Source: Bacillus pseudomycoides DSM 12442 (GTDB taxonomy: Bacteria > Bacillota > Bacilli > Bacillales > Bacillaceae_G). Taken from it: DNA of 64,000 bases. Positions within the stretch are counted from its first letter, which is position 1. Each line of letters starts with the position of its first letter. Below are positions 8,328-14,914 of this stretch, piece by piece. The stretch is taken from positions 2,377,553-2,441,552 of the forward strand of contig NZ_CM000745.1 in NCBI RefSeq assembly GCF_000161455.1, written 5' to 3'. Position numbers and translations under genes: made by a program. The notes beneath the pieces are model-generated. The model had not been told where the DNA came from. It was given only the letters and a program-made list of their open reading frames with translations, and did no database searches.

Positions 8328-8961
8328 CCTCCAAACTGTAACCTAAACCACGGTGCGTTTTAATAATATCTTCCCCTATTTTTTTTCGCAATCGTCTAAC
8401 ATGTGTATCCACTGTTCGCTCATCTCCAAAATAATCAAATCCCCATACAATATCTAGTAACTTTTCACGTGTTAATATTGTACCTTTATGATTTAAAAAA
8501 CATTTAATTAATTCTAACTCTGTTTTTGTAATTTCTAATTCTTTATCACTTTTATATACTTTATTCTTTATCAAATCTATTTTTAGATTTTGAACTTGTA
8601 TGACTTCATCTTGATTCAGTAGTTTTTTAGCTCTTGTAAGTAAAATCCCCGGATGAAATGGCTTTTTCACATATTCATCCGCCCCGCTTTGTAAGGCCAC
8701 AAGTTCATCTTCATTTTCACTTTTAGCAGTAAGCATCAATACTTTCACACTCGAGTTCTTTTTTATTTCCTGGCATACAGTGATTCCATTCCTTTTTGGC
8801 ATCATCCAGTCTAAAATTGCTAAATCAATTTTCACTTCATAAAATATTTCAAGTGCTTCTTCTCCATCCTTTGCTAAAAGAACTTGGAACCCTTCTTTCT
8901 CAAAATAAGCTTTTAAAATTTTAAGCATATCCTGCTCATCATCTGCGATTAATACTCTCAC
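8314..8961 (-). CDS. OmpR-family response regulator
   Basis: 215 aa. Receiver domain 1-115 with acidic pair D7/D8, phosphoacceptor D51 (ILDWMMP) and the conserved Lys in LTAKSE. A winged-helix DNA-binding domain occupies about 125-211 (VDTHVRRLRKKIGE recognition helix, GLGYSLE wing). First gene of the operon with the kinase. The intergenic space to the divergent gene at 9136 holds a 17-bp inverted repeat (9015-9031/9041-9057), a possible operator. Targets are unknown. Confidence 0.92.
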   Translation of the reverse strand: MRVLIADDEQDMLKILKAYFEKEGFQVLLAKDGEEALEIFYEVKIDLAILDWMMPKRNGITVCQEIKKNSSVKVLMLTAKSENEDELVALQSGADEYVKKPFHPGILLTRAKKLLNQDEVIQVQNLKIDLIKNKVYKSDKELEITKTELELIKCFLNHKGTILTREKLLDIVWGFDYFGDERTVDTHVRRLRKKIGEDIIKTHRGLGYSLEDERE

Positions 8962-9014
8962 TCGTACCTTCCTCCATTAAATATCTATATGCGCCTTATA
9001 AATTGTAATCATTT

Positions 9015-9057
9015 TCATAACAAAGTAAAATGAATTTCCTATTTTACTTTGTTATGA
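9015..9057. promoter_or_regulatory. 17-bp inverted repeat between divergent genes
   Basis: Perfect arms 9015-9031 and 9041-9057 with a 9-nt spacer, 54 bp upstream of the response-regulator start and 79 bp upstream of the secreted-protein gene. The position suits an operator shared by both promoters; a terminator-like role is less likely because no gene ends here. Confidence 0.4.
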
Positions 9058-9135
9058 TACAACTTTTTTGTTACACGAATGTGACAAAAAATATTTATAG
9101 GGTTTGAGGGTATAGTAAATATGAGGTGTTGTTCC

Positions 9136-9555
9136 ATGTTTAAAAAAATAGGATTCGTTTTTCTGTTTTCGTTTTTATTATCAGCAAATGTTTTCGCAGA
9201 AACAAATAAACAAATTGAAGTATTTGATTGTCAAAAGGAAATGGTCGTGCAAAAGCAATCTCTAGACACAGAAATTCAAAAAGAGGCGATACAATATGCA
9301 AAATCAATTACCGGAGCATTTAAAAATCTAAATGTTGTCCCTAAAACTGGACATATAGTGAAAATCCCTTTATCTAAACCTGTAGTCATCACAAATCAAT
9401 GGATACATACAACGATAGATGAAGTTCTTGTACTCCTTCCGCTTAACGAAAAGCCATATATCATGATTTATGATGATGAAAATAATCCACACTTTTATTA
9501 TGTACAAGGTCATCCTGAAAATTTATTAAAGCATTTGAAAGTTACATCATCATAA
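9136..9555 (+). CDS. Secreted protein of unknown function
   Basis: I do not recognise this family. The start is placed at the ATG at 9136 because GAGGTG lies 7 nt upstream; an earlier ATG at 9121 has no ribosome site. The 139-aa product has a Sec signal peptide (FKKIGFVFLFSFLL, cleavage near VFAE) and a compact mature domain of about 115 aa containing alternating beta strands (IVKIPLS, EVLVLLPL, PYIMIYDD). It is transcribed divergently from the two-component system and may be controlled by it. Confidence 0.7.
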   Translation: MFKKIGFVFLFSFLLSANVFAETNKQIEVFDCQKEMVVQKQSLDTEIQKEAIQYAKSITGAFKNLNVVPKTGHIVKIPLSKPVVITNQWIHTTIDEVLVLLPLNEKPYIMIYDDENNPHFYYVQGHPENLLKHLKVTSS

Positions 9556-9571
9556 TCACTAATAGAAAGAG

Positions 9572-9608
9572 AAAGATTCCATAAAACATCGTCTATGGAA
9601 TCTTTTTT
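9572..9608 (+). terminator. Terminator of the secreted-protein gene
   Basis: Stem 9572-9583 with 9594-9605 and a T run (9603-9608), 17 nt after the stop. Confidence 0.85.
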
Positions 9609-9869
9609 ATAATTTTACATAATGGGTTGATCCTTTATATTCTTCACTTTTCAGAAATCCATTTGAAGTGTAAAATGGACTAGCTCGTTCTGTGTCTGTA
9701 TATAGAACGACAATTTGAAAATGTTCTCTTGCATCAGATAGTATCCTCTTTAATAATAAGTTTCCTAGCCCTTTCCTTCGATATGCTTTGGAAATATAAA
9801 ACCTTCTTAACCGTCCAATCGTTTCAGTTTTCGTATATGGATATTGATTTAATCCACCAATTCCAATTA
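9607..9869 (-). pseudogene. GNAT acetyltransferase, C-terminal part, split by cassette
   Basis: Translating the minus strand from 9869 gives the C-terminal two-thirds of a GNAT N-acetyltransferase: a beta-strand LIGIGGL, then RRFYISKAYRRKGLGNLLL with the acetyl-CoA motif R-R-K-G-L-G, and the final strand TSNGFLK...STHYVKL, ending at the TAA at 9607. The reading frame is open to the cassette edge at 9870, where it is cut. The missing upstream portion lies beyond the cassette at 13986-14117. Inactivated by insertion. Confidence 0.85.
9865..9869. repeat. Target-site duplication, left copy (AATTA)
   Basis: AATTA at 9865-9869 is repeated at 13986-13990 immediately outside the other end of the cassette. 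A 5-bp duplication is the hallmark of Tn3-family transposition. Confidence 0.85.
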
Positions 9870-9909
9870 GGGGTTCAGCCGAGATACGTGTAAAAACGGG
9901 TCATAATCT
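9870..9909. repeat. Left terminal inverted repeat (40 bp)
   Basis: Reads inward GGGGTTCAGCCGAGATACGT and continues for about 40 bp. It matches the right end at roughly 34 of 40 positions, with an uninterrupted 16-bp identical block after the sixth base. Confidence 0.85.
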
Positions 9910-9981
9910 GTATTATATTTCCATTATTAGTTTTTCAGCTAAAAATATCTACCTCACGATTAACAAAAAGCCGATTACCTA

Positions 9982-10032
9982 TGAAGTGCACCCCGATTGT
10001 TAGACTGCGTCTAACAATCGGGGTGCACTTCA
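9982..10032. repeat. 24-bp perfect inverted repeat resembling two fused IS3-type ends
   Basis: Arms 9982-10005 and 10009-10032 around a 3-nt loop. Each arm begins TGAAGTGCACCCC, like an IS3/IS150-group terminus, so this looks like both ends of an IS abutted after loss of the interior. It lies just inside the left cassette end. Confidence 0.7.
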
Positions 10033-10193
10033 CTATACGCTAAGGAATCGACTCTTTTATGTTCTTGCTTTGCTATATAATTATTTACAATATAACCATT
10101 TAAAAATAGGTGCAATTAACACCTATTTTGTATTTATTTTAGCAATTAAATTAGCACCCAAATTGGTGAGCTTTTGATAATATCCGTTTATCA

Positions 10194-10799
10194 CTAATTT
10201 GTCCTAACGGTTTCTTGGAGTTTTTCCATTACCCTTGATAAAGCTAAAATTGAATTTGCTGTTTCAAATTCCCCAACATTTAAAGAATGGTTTGCATTTT
10301 TGACAACATCAATCTTTAAATTCGTTTTACTTAATTGGTCAATTTGATTTGAATTGTATTGGTGATCTTTGTCCCCTATAACTAAAAACCCTTCCTGATG
10401 ACTATTCAAGATTGAGTCTAAAATCGCATCAAACGTCATTAGAGGGGTAAGTAATATCATTTTTGACTGTAAGTATTCCTCTCTCTTCATTAAGTCATTC
10501 GCAATTAGGATTGTTCCGAGTGATTTTCCTAAAAACATCGAATTGTTGTATTGCCCATTTTTTAACACTTCAAAAATTACAGGATTAATATCCTCCATCA
10601 TTATTTTAGTTATTTCTTCTATATTATTTTTCATTATCTGTTCATCATAGGAGTAATGGATATGTACAACATCGATTTTGTTTTGGAGCATTACCATCGT
10701 CGAATAATAAAACAAGGGTTTATCGTAATTGTAACCTGAACCTGAAAACATAAAGCAAATCGTTTTGGAACCTTTCTCTATATGTGTATAACGAATCAC
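10194..10799 (-). CDS. Small alpha/beta hydrolase, cassette cargo
   Basis: 201-aa soluble alpha/beta hydrolase. The nucleophile elbow is GKSLGT (Ser near 94), with candidate acid Asp in GDKDHQY (near 145) and catalytic His in NANHSLN (near 168), all in canonical order. An early glycine-rich FSGSGYNY loop could form the oxyanion hole. The start is a GTG at 10799; AAGGAG lies 18 nt upstream, unusually distant, so translation initiation is uncertain. Substrate unknown. It shares the mobile cassette with a DinB protein and an ABC exporter. Confidence 0.75.
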   Translation of the reverse strand: MIRYTHIEKGSKTICFMFSGSGYNYDKPLFYYSTMVMLQNKIDVVHIHYSYDEQIMKNNIEEITKIMMEDINPVIFEVLKNGQYNNSMFLGKSLGTILIANDLMKREEYLQSKMILLTPLMTFDAILDSILNSHQEGFLVIGDKDHQYNSNQIDQLSKTNLKIDVVKNANHSLNVGEFETANSILALSRVMEKLQETVRTN

Positions 10800-11076
10800 T
10801 TTGTCGTTTATGTGTATCTCCTTTTTATTCCCTTTTACCGTTTTCCCCTCCGAAACTTTTATAATATTATTACCCGTTCAGAATTTATAATTTCACTTTT
10901 ATTTCATCATAAATATGAAAAGAATTCTGCCCTCACCTTATACAGAATGAATATTCACACTACTATTCTTCAAGGTTAAACTAATTTCAGTTTAAAATAG
11001 TCAATTCCTTTAGTTATCATTCAACTCTTCTAGTGACTTTCTCAAGTAAAGCATCCTTTAGCTGAATAAGATTTAT

Positions 11077-11598
11077 TTATTTATTATTTCCCATCAATCG
11101 CTTAATTGTTCTTATTTGTCCACGATGATTAATTTCGTCTTCCATAACATGAAACCACAAGTAGTAATTATTATAAGGCACACCATTACCCCACTTGTCT
11201 TCCTCGAACAACCAGCTATCTTGTTTCGACTTCAGATATGTTAGTGTATTTTCTCTAACTTGTGATAATTCATTCAAATAATAATCTAAAGATTGTTTTT
11301 TTATTACTTCTCTTGCTTTGTCTCCAAGTTCTAAAGAAATTCGCCACTTTAGATATTCATTTTCAGTTAAATCTCTTTTTTCAAATGAGATAACTTGATG
11401 AACAAACTCTATCGCCGCAATATGTGATAAAAGAGAACCAATAGTGTTTGAACTACCGTTTGATAAGAAATCTAAATCACTTTGGCTTAAATTGGAGATT
11501 TCACTCAATGTAACATCTCTTGTATGTTCAAGCATCGTTACAAGTTCCCCAATCTTATTTGAATAGTTTTCTCTTGAAATTATTCTATAATCTATCAT
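11077..11598 (-). CDS. DinB/YfiT-type four-helix metalloprotein
   Basis: 173 aa counted from the ATG at 11598, which has GGAGGGAGA just upstream; the open frame further upstream runs through a hairpin and is not used. The protein is an all-helical DinB fold with the usual three metal-ligand histidines: one in the N-terminal half (SHIAAIEF) and two in WFHVMEDEINHRGQ. DinB/YfiT proteins include bacillithiol S-transferases and other thiol-dependent enzymes. In a mobile cassette next to an exporter, a detoxification role is plausible but inferred. Confidence 0.8.
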   Translation of the reverse strand: MIDYRIISRENYSNKIGELVTMLEHTRDVTLSEISNLSQSDLDFLSNGSSNTIGSLLSHIAAIEFVHQVISFEKRDLTENEYLKWRISLELGDKAREVIKKQSLDYYLNELSQVRENTLTYLKSKQDSWLFEEDKWGNGVPYNNYYLWFHVMEDEINHRGQIRTIKRLMGNNK

Positions 11599-11702
11599 AT
11601 ATCTCCCTCCAATTAATGCTAAGCATAAGTTTACCAATAAAATAAAAAAAACAAAGTCTGAAAATTTGTAAAAAATAATGATATAATTTAATTGAATATA
11701 TA

Positions 11703-11740
11703 GAAAAAGGCAACCTGTTTTTATCAGTGTTGCCTTTTTC
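11703..11740. terminator. Terminator-like hairpin upstream of DinB gene
   Basis: 12-bp stem 11703-11714/11729-11740 with flanking A/T runs. No gene ends here on either strand, so it may mark the end of a gene lost from the cassette. Confidence 0.5.
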
Positions 11741-11953
11741 TTTTTTCTAATTACACTATATACTCTCCAATTCAATATCGCATGATCATGGAGCTTAATT
11801 AAAAAGGGAAAGCCGTTAGGATTTATTTGGTATGCTTTTAAATAATTTTAGGTTGATGAGCACGTGGCGCTATCCTTAGCAAGAGATTGTTGCACAGCCA
11901 TTTTTGAGATACATCTTTTTCATTCCAAAAGGTACAGCTTTTGGTACGGTATA

Positions 11954-11988
11954 GGGGTACAGCTGAGATATGTTAATTAAATGACTAC
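11954..11988 (+). repeat. Internal copy of the cassette end
   Basis: GGGGTACAGCTGAGATATGT at 11954-11973 differs from the right end of the cassette at 2 of 20 bases and points the same way as the left end. Similarity fades after 20 bp. With the right end it could delimit a 2,032-bp unit containing only the ABC exporter. Confidence 0.6.
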
Positions 11989-12002
11989 AAAAGTGACGAT
12001 TT

Positions 12003-12030
12003 TTTACATTTTTGAAAATTATGGTATGTT
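12003..12030 (+). promoter_or_regulatory. Probable promoter of cassette ABC exporter
   Basis: TTTACA (12003-12008), 16-nt spacer, TATGTT (12025-12030), about 60 nt upstream of the ATPase start. Confidence 0.4.
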
Positions 12031-12088
12031 TTGTTTTCATTTGGTAAGTTATTAGTAGTAAATTACAAATGCAACAGGGAGGAATACT

Positions 12089-13012
12089 ATGAAATATGTA
12101 CTAGAAACATCTAACTTAATAAAAATTTATGACTCAAAAACCGTAGTCGATTCCATATCATTGCAAATAAAAAAAGGTGAAGTTTATGGTTTATTAGGTG
12201 AGAATGGTGCTGGAAAAACAACAACAATTAGGATGATTATGGGTCTATTAAAACCAACAAGTGGGGACATATATATATTTGGAAATAAGCTAGATATTAA
12301 TAATCGTTCCTTTTTTGGGAATATCGGATCTATTATAGAATATCCAGGTTTTTATGGGAATTTAAGTGCAAATGATAATTTGAAAATTAGTAGTAATTAC
12401 ATGGGAGTTAAAGATTCTAAGGCCATCGACCGTGTTTTAAATATAGTTAATTTGCAAAACGTCCAGCATCAAAAAGTAAAGAATTTCTCTTTAGGAATGA
12501 AACAGCGATTAGGGATTGCTCGTTCATTGTTACATAATCCAGATGTATTATTATTAGATGAACCAACAAATGGCTTAGATCCAACTGGAATTAAAGAAAT
12601 ACGAGAACTACTCACTGAATTAGCTAGAGAACATCAAAAAACAATTTTAGTATCTAGTCATATACTTAGTGAAGTACAACAATTAGCAAATAAAATTGGA
12701 ATTATACACAAGGGGAAACTCTTAGAAGAAAGTTCTATGGATAAATTAGAGGATAAATTCGAAAAATATGTAAGGATTAAAGTTAACAATATTAATAAGT
12801 GTGTTGAGATTTTAAAAGAAAACATAAAAGATTTAGATTATCAATTTTCTAATACAGATATTTTGATAAATCATTTTGAAGGAAATACTGCAGAATTAAA
12901 TAAATTATTAAATTATGCAGGAGTCGATGTTTATGAAATTGTAACCGTAAAACAAACATTAGAGGATTATTTCATGCAAATAACAGGAGGGATTAATCGA
13001 TGCAATCTATAA
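12089..13012 (+). CDS. ABC transporter ATPase, BcrA/LanF type, cassette cargo
   Basis: 307 aa. Walker A GENGAGKT (38-45), signature LSxGxKQR as FSLGMKQR (133-140), Walker B LLLDEP (154-159) and H-loop in SSHIL. The C-terminal ~90 residues form the regulatory tail seen in bacitracin/lantibiotic exporters (BcrA, LanF). Strong GGGAGG ribosome site. It overlaps the permease gene by 13 bp. It likely powers extrusion of a membrane-active peptide or similar compound, giving the cassette a selectable resistance or immunity function; this is inference from family and context. Confidence 0.88.
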   Translation: MKYVLETSNLIKIYDSKTVVDSISLQIKKGEVYGLLGENGAGKTTTIRMIMGLLKPTSGDIYIFGNKLDINNRSFFGNIGSIIEYPGFYGNLSANDNLKISSNYMGVKDSKAIDRVLNIVNLQNVQHQKVKNFSLGMKQRLGIARSLLHNPDVLLLDEPTNGLDPTGIKEIRELLTELAREHQKTILVSSHILSEVQQLANKIGIIHKGKLLEESSMDKLEDKFEKYVRIKVNNINKCVEILKENIKDLDYQFSNTDILINHFEGNTAELNKLLNYAGVDVYEIVTVKQTLEDYFMQITGGINRCNL

Positions 13013-13731
13013 TAAAATCTGAACTTATTAAATTCAAAGGTTCTAAATTAATATATATTACTACCGTGTTGCAATTGATTCCTATAGTACTTGTATTTTT
13101 TATTTACGCCTTTAATCCTAAATATTCTATTACTGAAACAGGTTGGGGCGAATACTATAAGACAATTTATATGTTTTTTAACATTATGACAGGTACTGCT
13201 ATTTTTTATATTTTTGGAGGATATATATTTTCTAGAGAATATCAAGAAGGAACAAATATTATTTTATTTACAAGTCCTATTCCTAAATTAAAATTTTATT
13301 GTGGTAAATTGCTAATTGTATTTAGCTTTATTGTTTTTACAATGGTTATACTGCTCTTTCTTCCTTTCTGTCTAGGTACGTTAATTACTGACCTTCCTTT
13401 TACATATGGTTTATTTATTCAACAGCTTAAAATAGTTTCATTAATGGCAATTATGCATTTTTGTTTAATACCTATAGCATCTTTTTTTGCAATTAAGTGG
13501 AAAAACTTTCTTTCAGTAGTCTTGTTGATGTGTATAGTTTTATTTTTGAATTTAATTTTAGTTAATGTACCTGGAAACGTATTGTATCCCTGGATAGTAC
13601 CACTAATATTCAGTCCTCATGACGGAATCGGAAGAACTTTTATTAATTATCCTATTGGTGTTTGTAGTATTTCCTTTATTTTCGTAGTAGGTTTAATATT
13701 ATCAATTTATGAATATAAAAAAGTCAATTGA
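13000..13731 (+). CDS. ABC-2 type permease partner, cassette cargo
   Basis: 243-aa polytopic membrane protein with six predicted helices (about 20-40, 58-75, 100-125, 143-165, 170-190, 218-238), the BcrB/LanEG-type permease layout. Its start overlaps the ATPase gene and has AGGAGGG at 8 nt, so the two are translationally coupled. A good terminator follows. The pair forms the complete exporter. Confidence 0.85.
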   Translation: MQSIIKSELIKFKGSKLIYITTVLQLIPIVLVFFIYAFNPKYSITETGWGEYYKTIYMFFNIMTGTAIFYIFGGYIFSREYQEGTNIILFTSPIPKLKFYCGKLLIVFSFIVFTMVILLFLPFCLGTLITDLPFTYGLFIQQLKIVSLMAIMHFCLIPIASFFAIKWKNFLSVVLLMCIVLFLNLILVNVPGNVLYPWIVPLIFSPHDGIGRTFINYPIGVCSISFIFVVGLILSIYEYKKVN

Positions 13732-13763
13732 ATTCTTTAAATGGTTTCTGTGAAATTAGTGTG

Positions 13764-13797
13764 AGAGTCCTAAATTAATAGGACTCTTTTTTTTTCG
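13764..13797 (+). terminator. Terminator of cassette exporter operon
   Basis: 9-bp stem 13764-13772/13779-13787 followed by about ten T residues. Confidence 0.9.
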
Positions 13798-13803
13798 AGG
13801 TAG

Positions 13804-13914
13804 AAGGATGGAACCGTCAAGAAGAATTGGTTTAGCAGTCACAAACGCTTTGGGGATTATGTAATTGATTTACAAAAAATCTCTCACCCAATAGAAGAAA
13901 CAATCCCTCTATAA
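13804..13914 (+). other. Short coding-like remnant near right cassette end
   Basis: A 36-codon open stretch bounded by stops reads KDGTVKKNWFSSHKRFGDYV and onward to ETIPL before TAA at 13912. It has the look of a protein C-terminus and lies between the exporter terminator and the right end, where a transposase gene would finish. I cannot assign it to a family. Confidence 0.25.
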
Positions 13915-13945
13915 GCTCAATAGGTCATAGTTGGAAATAAAAGTA

Positions 13946-13985
13946 AGACTACGACCTATTTTCACACGTATCTCGGCTGTACCCC
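13946..13985. repeat. Right terminal inverted repeat (40 bp)
   Basis: Read inward on the minus strand it begins GGGGTACAGCCGAGATACGT and continues to about 13946, matching the left end with about 6 differences. AATTA follows at 13986-13990. Confidence 0.85.
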
Positions 13986-14117
13986 AATTAGAGCATCGCC
14001 TTGAAAAACACCATATAAGCCTTCCCCTACCTTACTAAATGTGTTCGTTTTGCTTTTGTATTCATTTACTAATTTCAGAAGAAAATGAAATCCTTCTTCT
14101 TTACTTTCTTTTAACAG
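13986..14117 (-). pseudogene. GNAT acetyltransferase, N-terminal part of the split gene
   Basis: Continues the GNAT coding frame on the far side of the cassette: residues KESKEEGFHFLLKLVNEY, NTFSKVGEGLYGVFQGDALIG, then the cassette. Removing the cassette and one AATTA restores DALIGIGGL. The fragment has no start: it is in frame with the preceding glycosyltransferase gene and begins right after that gene's stop codon, so the first part of the GNAT was lost in a separate event. Confidence 0.8.
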
Positions 14118-14870
14118 TTACTGCACGCTTTTTCTGACTCTCTCAGCCATAACCGATACTAAAAATTTCGGAAGTATTAACTGTCGTTTTATTCTTTTAG
14201 GCTGTGTTACTAACCTATATAACCATTCTGTACCAGTATCCCTCATTAGTTTCGGAGCCCGTTTTACCGTGCCGGATAAAATATCAATCATACCTCCAAT
14301 ACCAATAGATAAAGGTACGTTTAATTCTTGAAGATTTTCATAGATGAATACCTCTTGCTTAGGAGATCCTAACCCTACCAATAGTAAGTGTGGTTCAAAT
14401 TTTTGAATTCGAAGTTTGATTTCTTCTATTTGCTCATTTTTGACAAAGCCATGTTGTCCTTCAAAAGTAACATGTGGAAAACGTATGTTTAAATTCTCTA
14501 ACGCTTTCTCATTATTTTCTGGTGCAGCACCAAAAAGAAATACCCGGTATCCCTCTTGATTACAATACTCTATTAAATCATGAGTTAAATCTGCACCGGT
14601 AACACGCTCTTTCAATGTTCCTTTTAAAATTTTTGAACCGAGTATCACGCCTATTCCATCTGCTGTTATTAAGTCCGCTGATAACAAAATCTTTTTAAAA
14701 CGTACAGATTCAGCTGAAGTTTCTTTAGCAGACATTACAATTTCGGGATTTGCCGTAACAATAAACTTTGGTTTATTTTCCTTTTCAGATAACCAATTTT
14801 TTAATAAATCTATTACTCTCTTATACTCTAAGCTACAAAATGGTATGCCTTTTATGTACTGTTGTTCCAT
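14118..14870 (-). CDS. WecG/TagA/CpsF family glycosyltransferase
   Basis: 250 aa, normal family length. Conserved motifs: TANPEIVMSA near 40-50, ADGIGVI near 70, GADLTHDL, FGAAPENNEKA, and GLGSPKQEVFI with GIGGMIDILSGTVKRAP in the C-terminal half. The family transfers N-acetylmannosamine (or a related sugar) to lipid-linked GlcNAc in wall teichoic acid or polysaccharide synthesis at the cytoplasmic face. No other wall-polymer genes are adjacent, so the acceptor is unknown. Its stop is followed directly by the truncated GNAT frame. Confidence 0.87.
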   Translation of the reverse strand: MEQQYIKGIPFCSLEYKRVIDLLKNWLSEKENKPKFIVTANPEIVMSAKETSAESVRFKKILLSADLITADGIGVILGSKILKGTLKERVTGADLTHDLIEYCNQEGYRVFLFGAAPENNEKALENLNIRFPHVTFEGQHGFVKNEQIEEIKLRIQKFEPHLLLVGLGSPKQEVFIYENLQELNVPLSIGIGGMIDILSGTVKRAPKLMRDTGTEWLYRLVTQPKRIKRQLILPKFLVSVMAERVRKSVQ

Positions 14871-14914
14871 TTCTTACATACACTTCCCCTATGTGTTCTC
14901 TTATAATAAATGAC

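Larger units (their letters stand above)
11599..12088. other. Intergenic part of cassette with hairpin, internal end and promoter
   Basis: Holds an inverted repeat (11703-11714/11729-11740), an end-like sequence starting at 11954, and the exporter promoter (12003-12030). A segment at about 11820-11865 shares short blocks (TTTATTTGG-ATGC and GTTGATG-GCA) with 20178-20290, a dispersed repeat. No gene seen. Confidence 0.5.
9870..13985. mobile_element. Tn3-type-ended passenger cassette, 4,116 bp, without transposase
   Basis: Bounded by imperfect 40-bp terminal inverted repeats beginning GGGGT(T/A)CAGCCGAGATACG, with a 5-bp AATTA duplication, and inserted in a GNAT gene. GGGG ends of about 38 bp plus 5-bp duplication are Tn3-family properties. 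No tnpA, tnpR or res site is visible. Cargo: alpha/beta hydrolase, DinB protein, and a two-gene ABC exporter. Also inside are a fused IS-like end pair (9982-10032) and a third end-like sequence (11954). It would need a transposase supplied in trans. Confidence 0.8.

Noticed and set aside
11599..11775. N-terminal extension of the DinB protein
   Set aside because: The extension reads through a terminator-like hairpin and lacks a ribosome site; the ATG at 11598 has a strong one.
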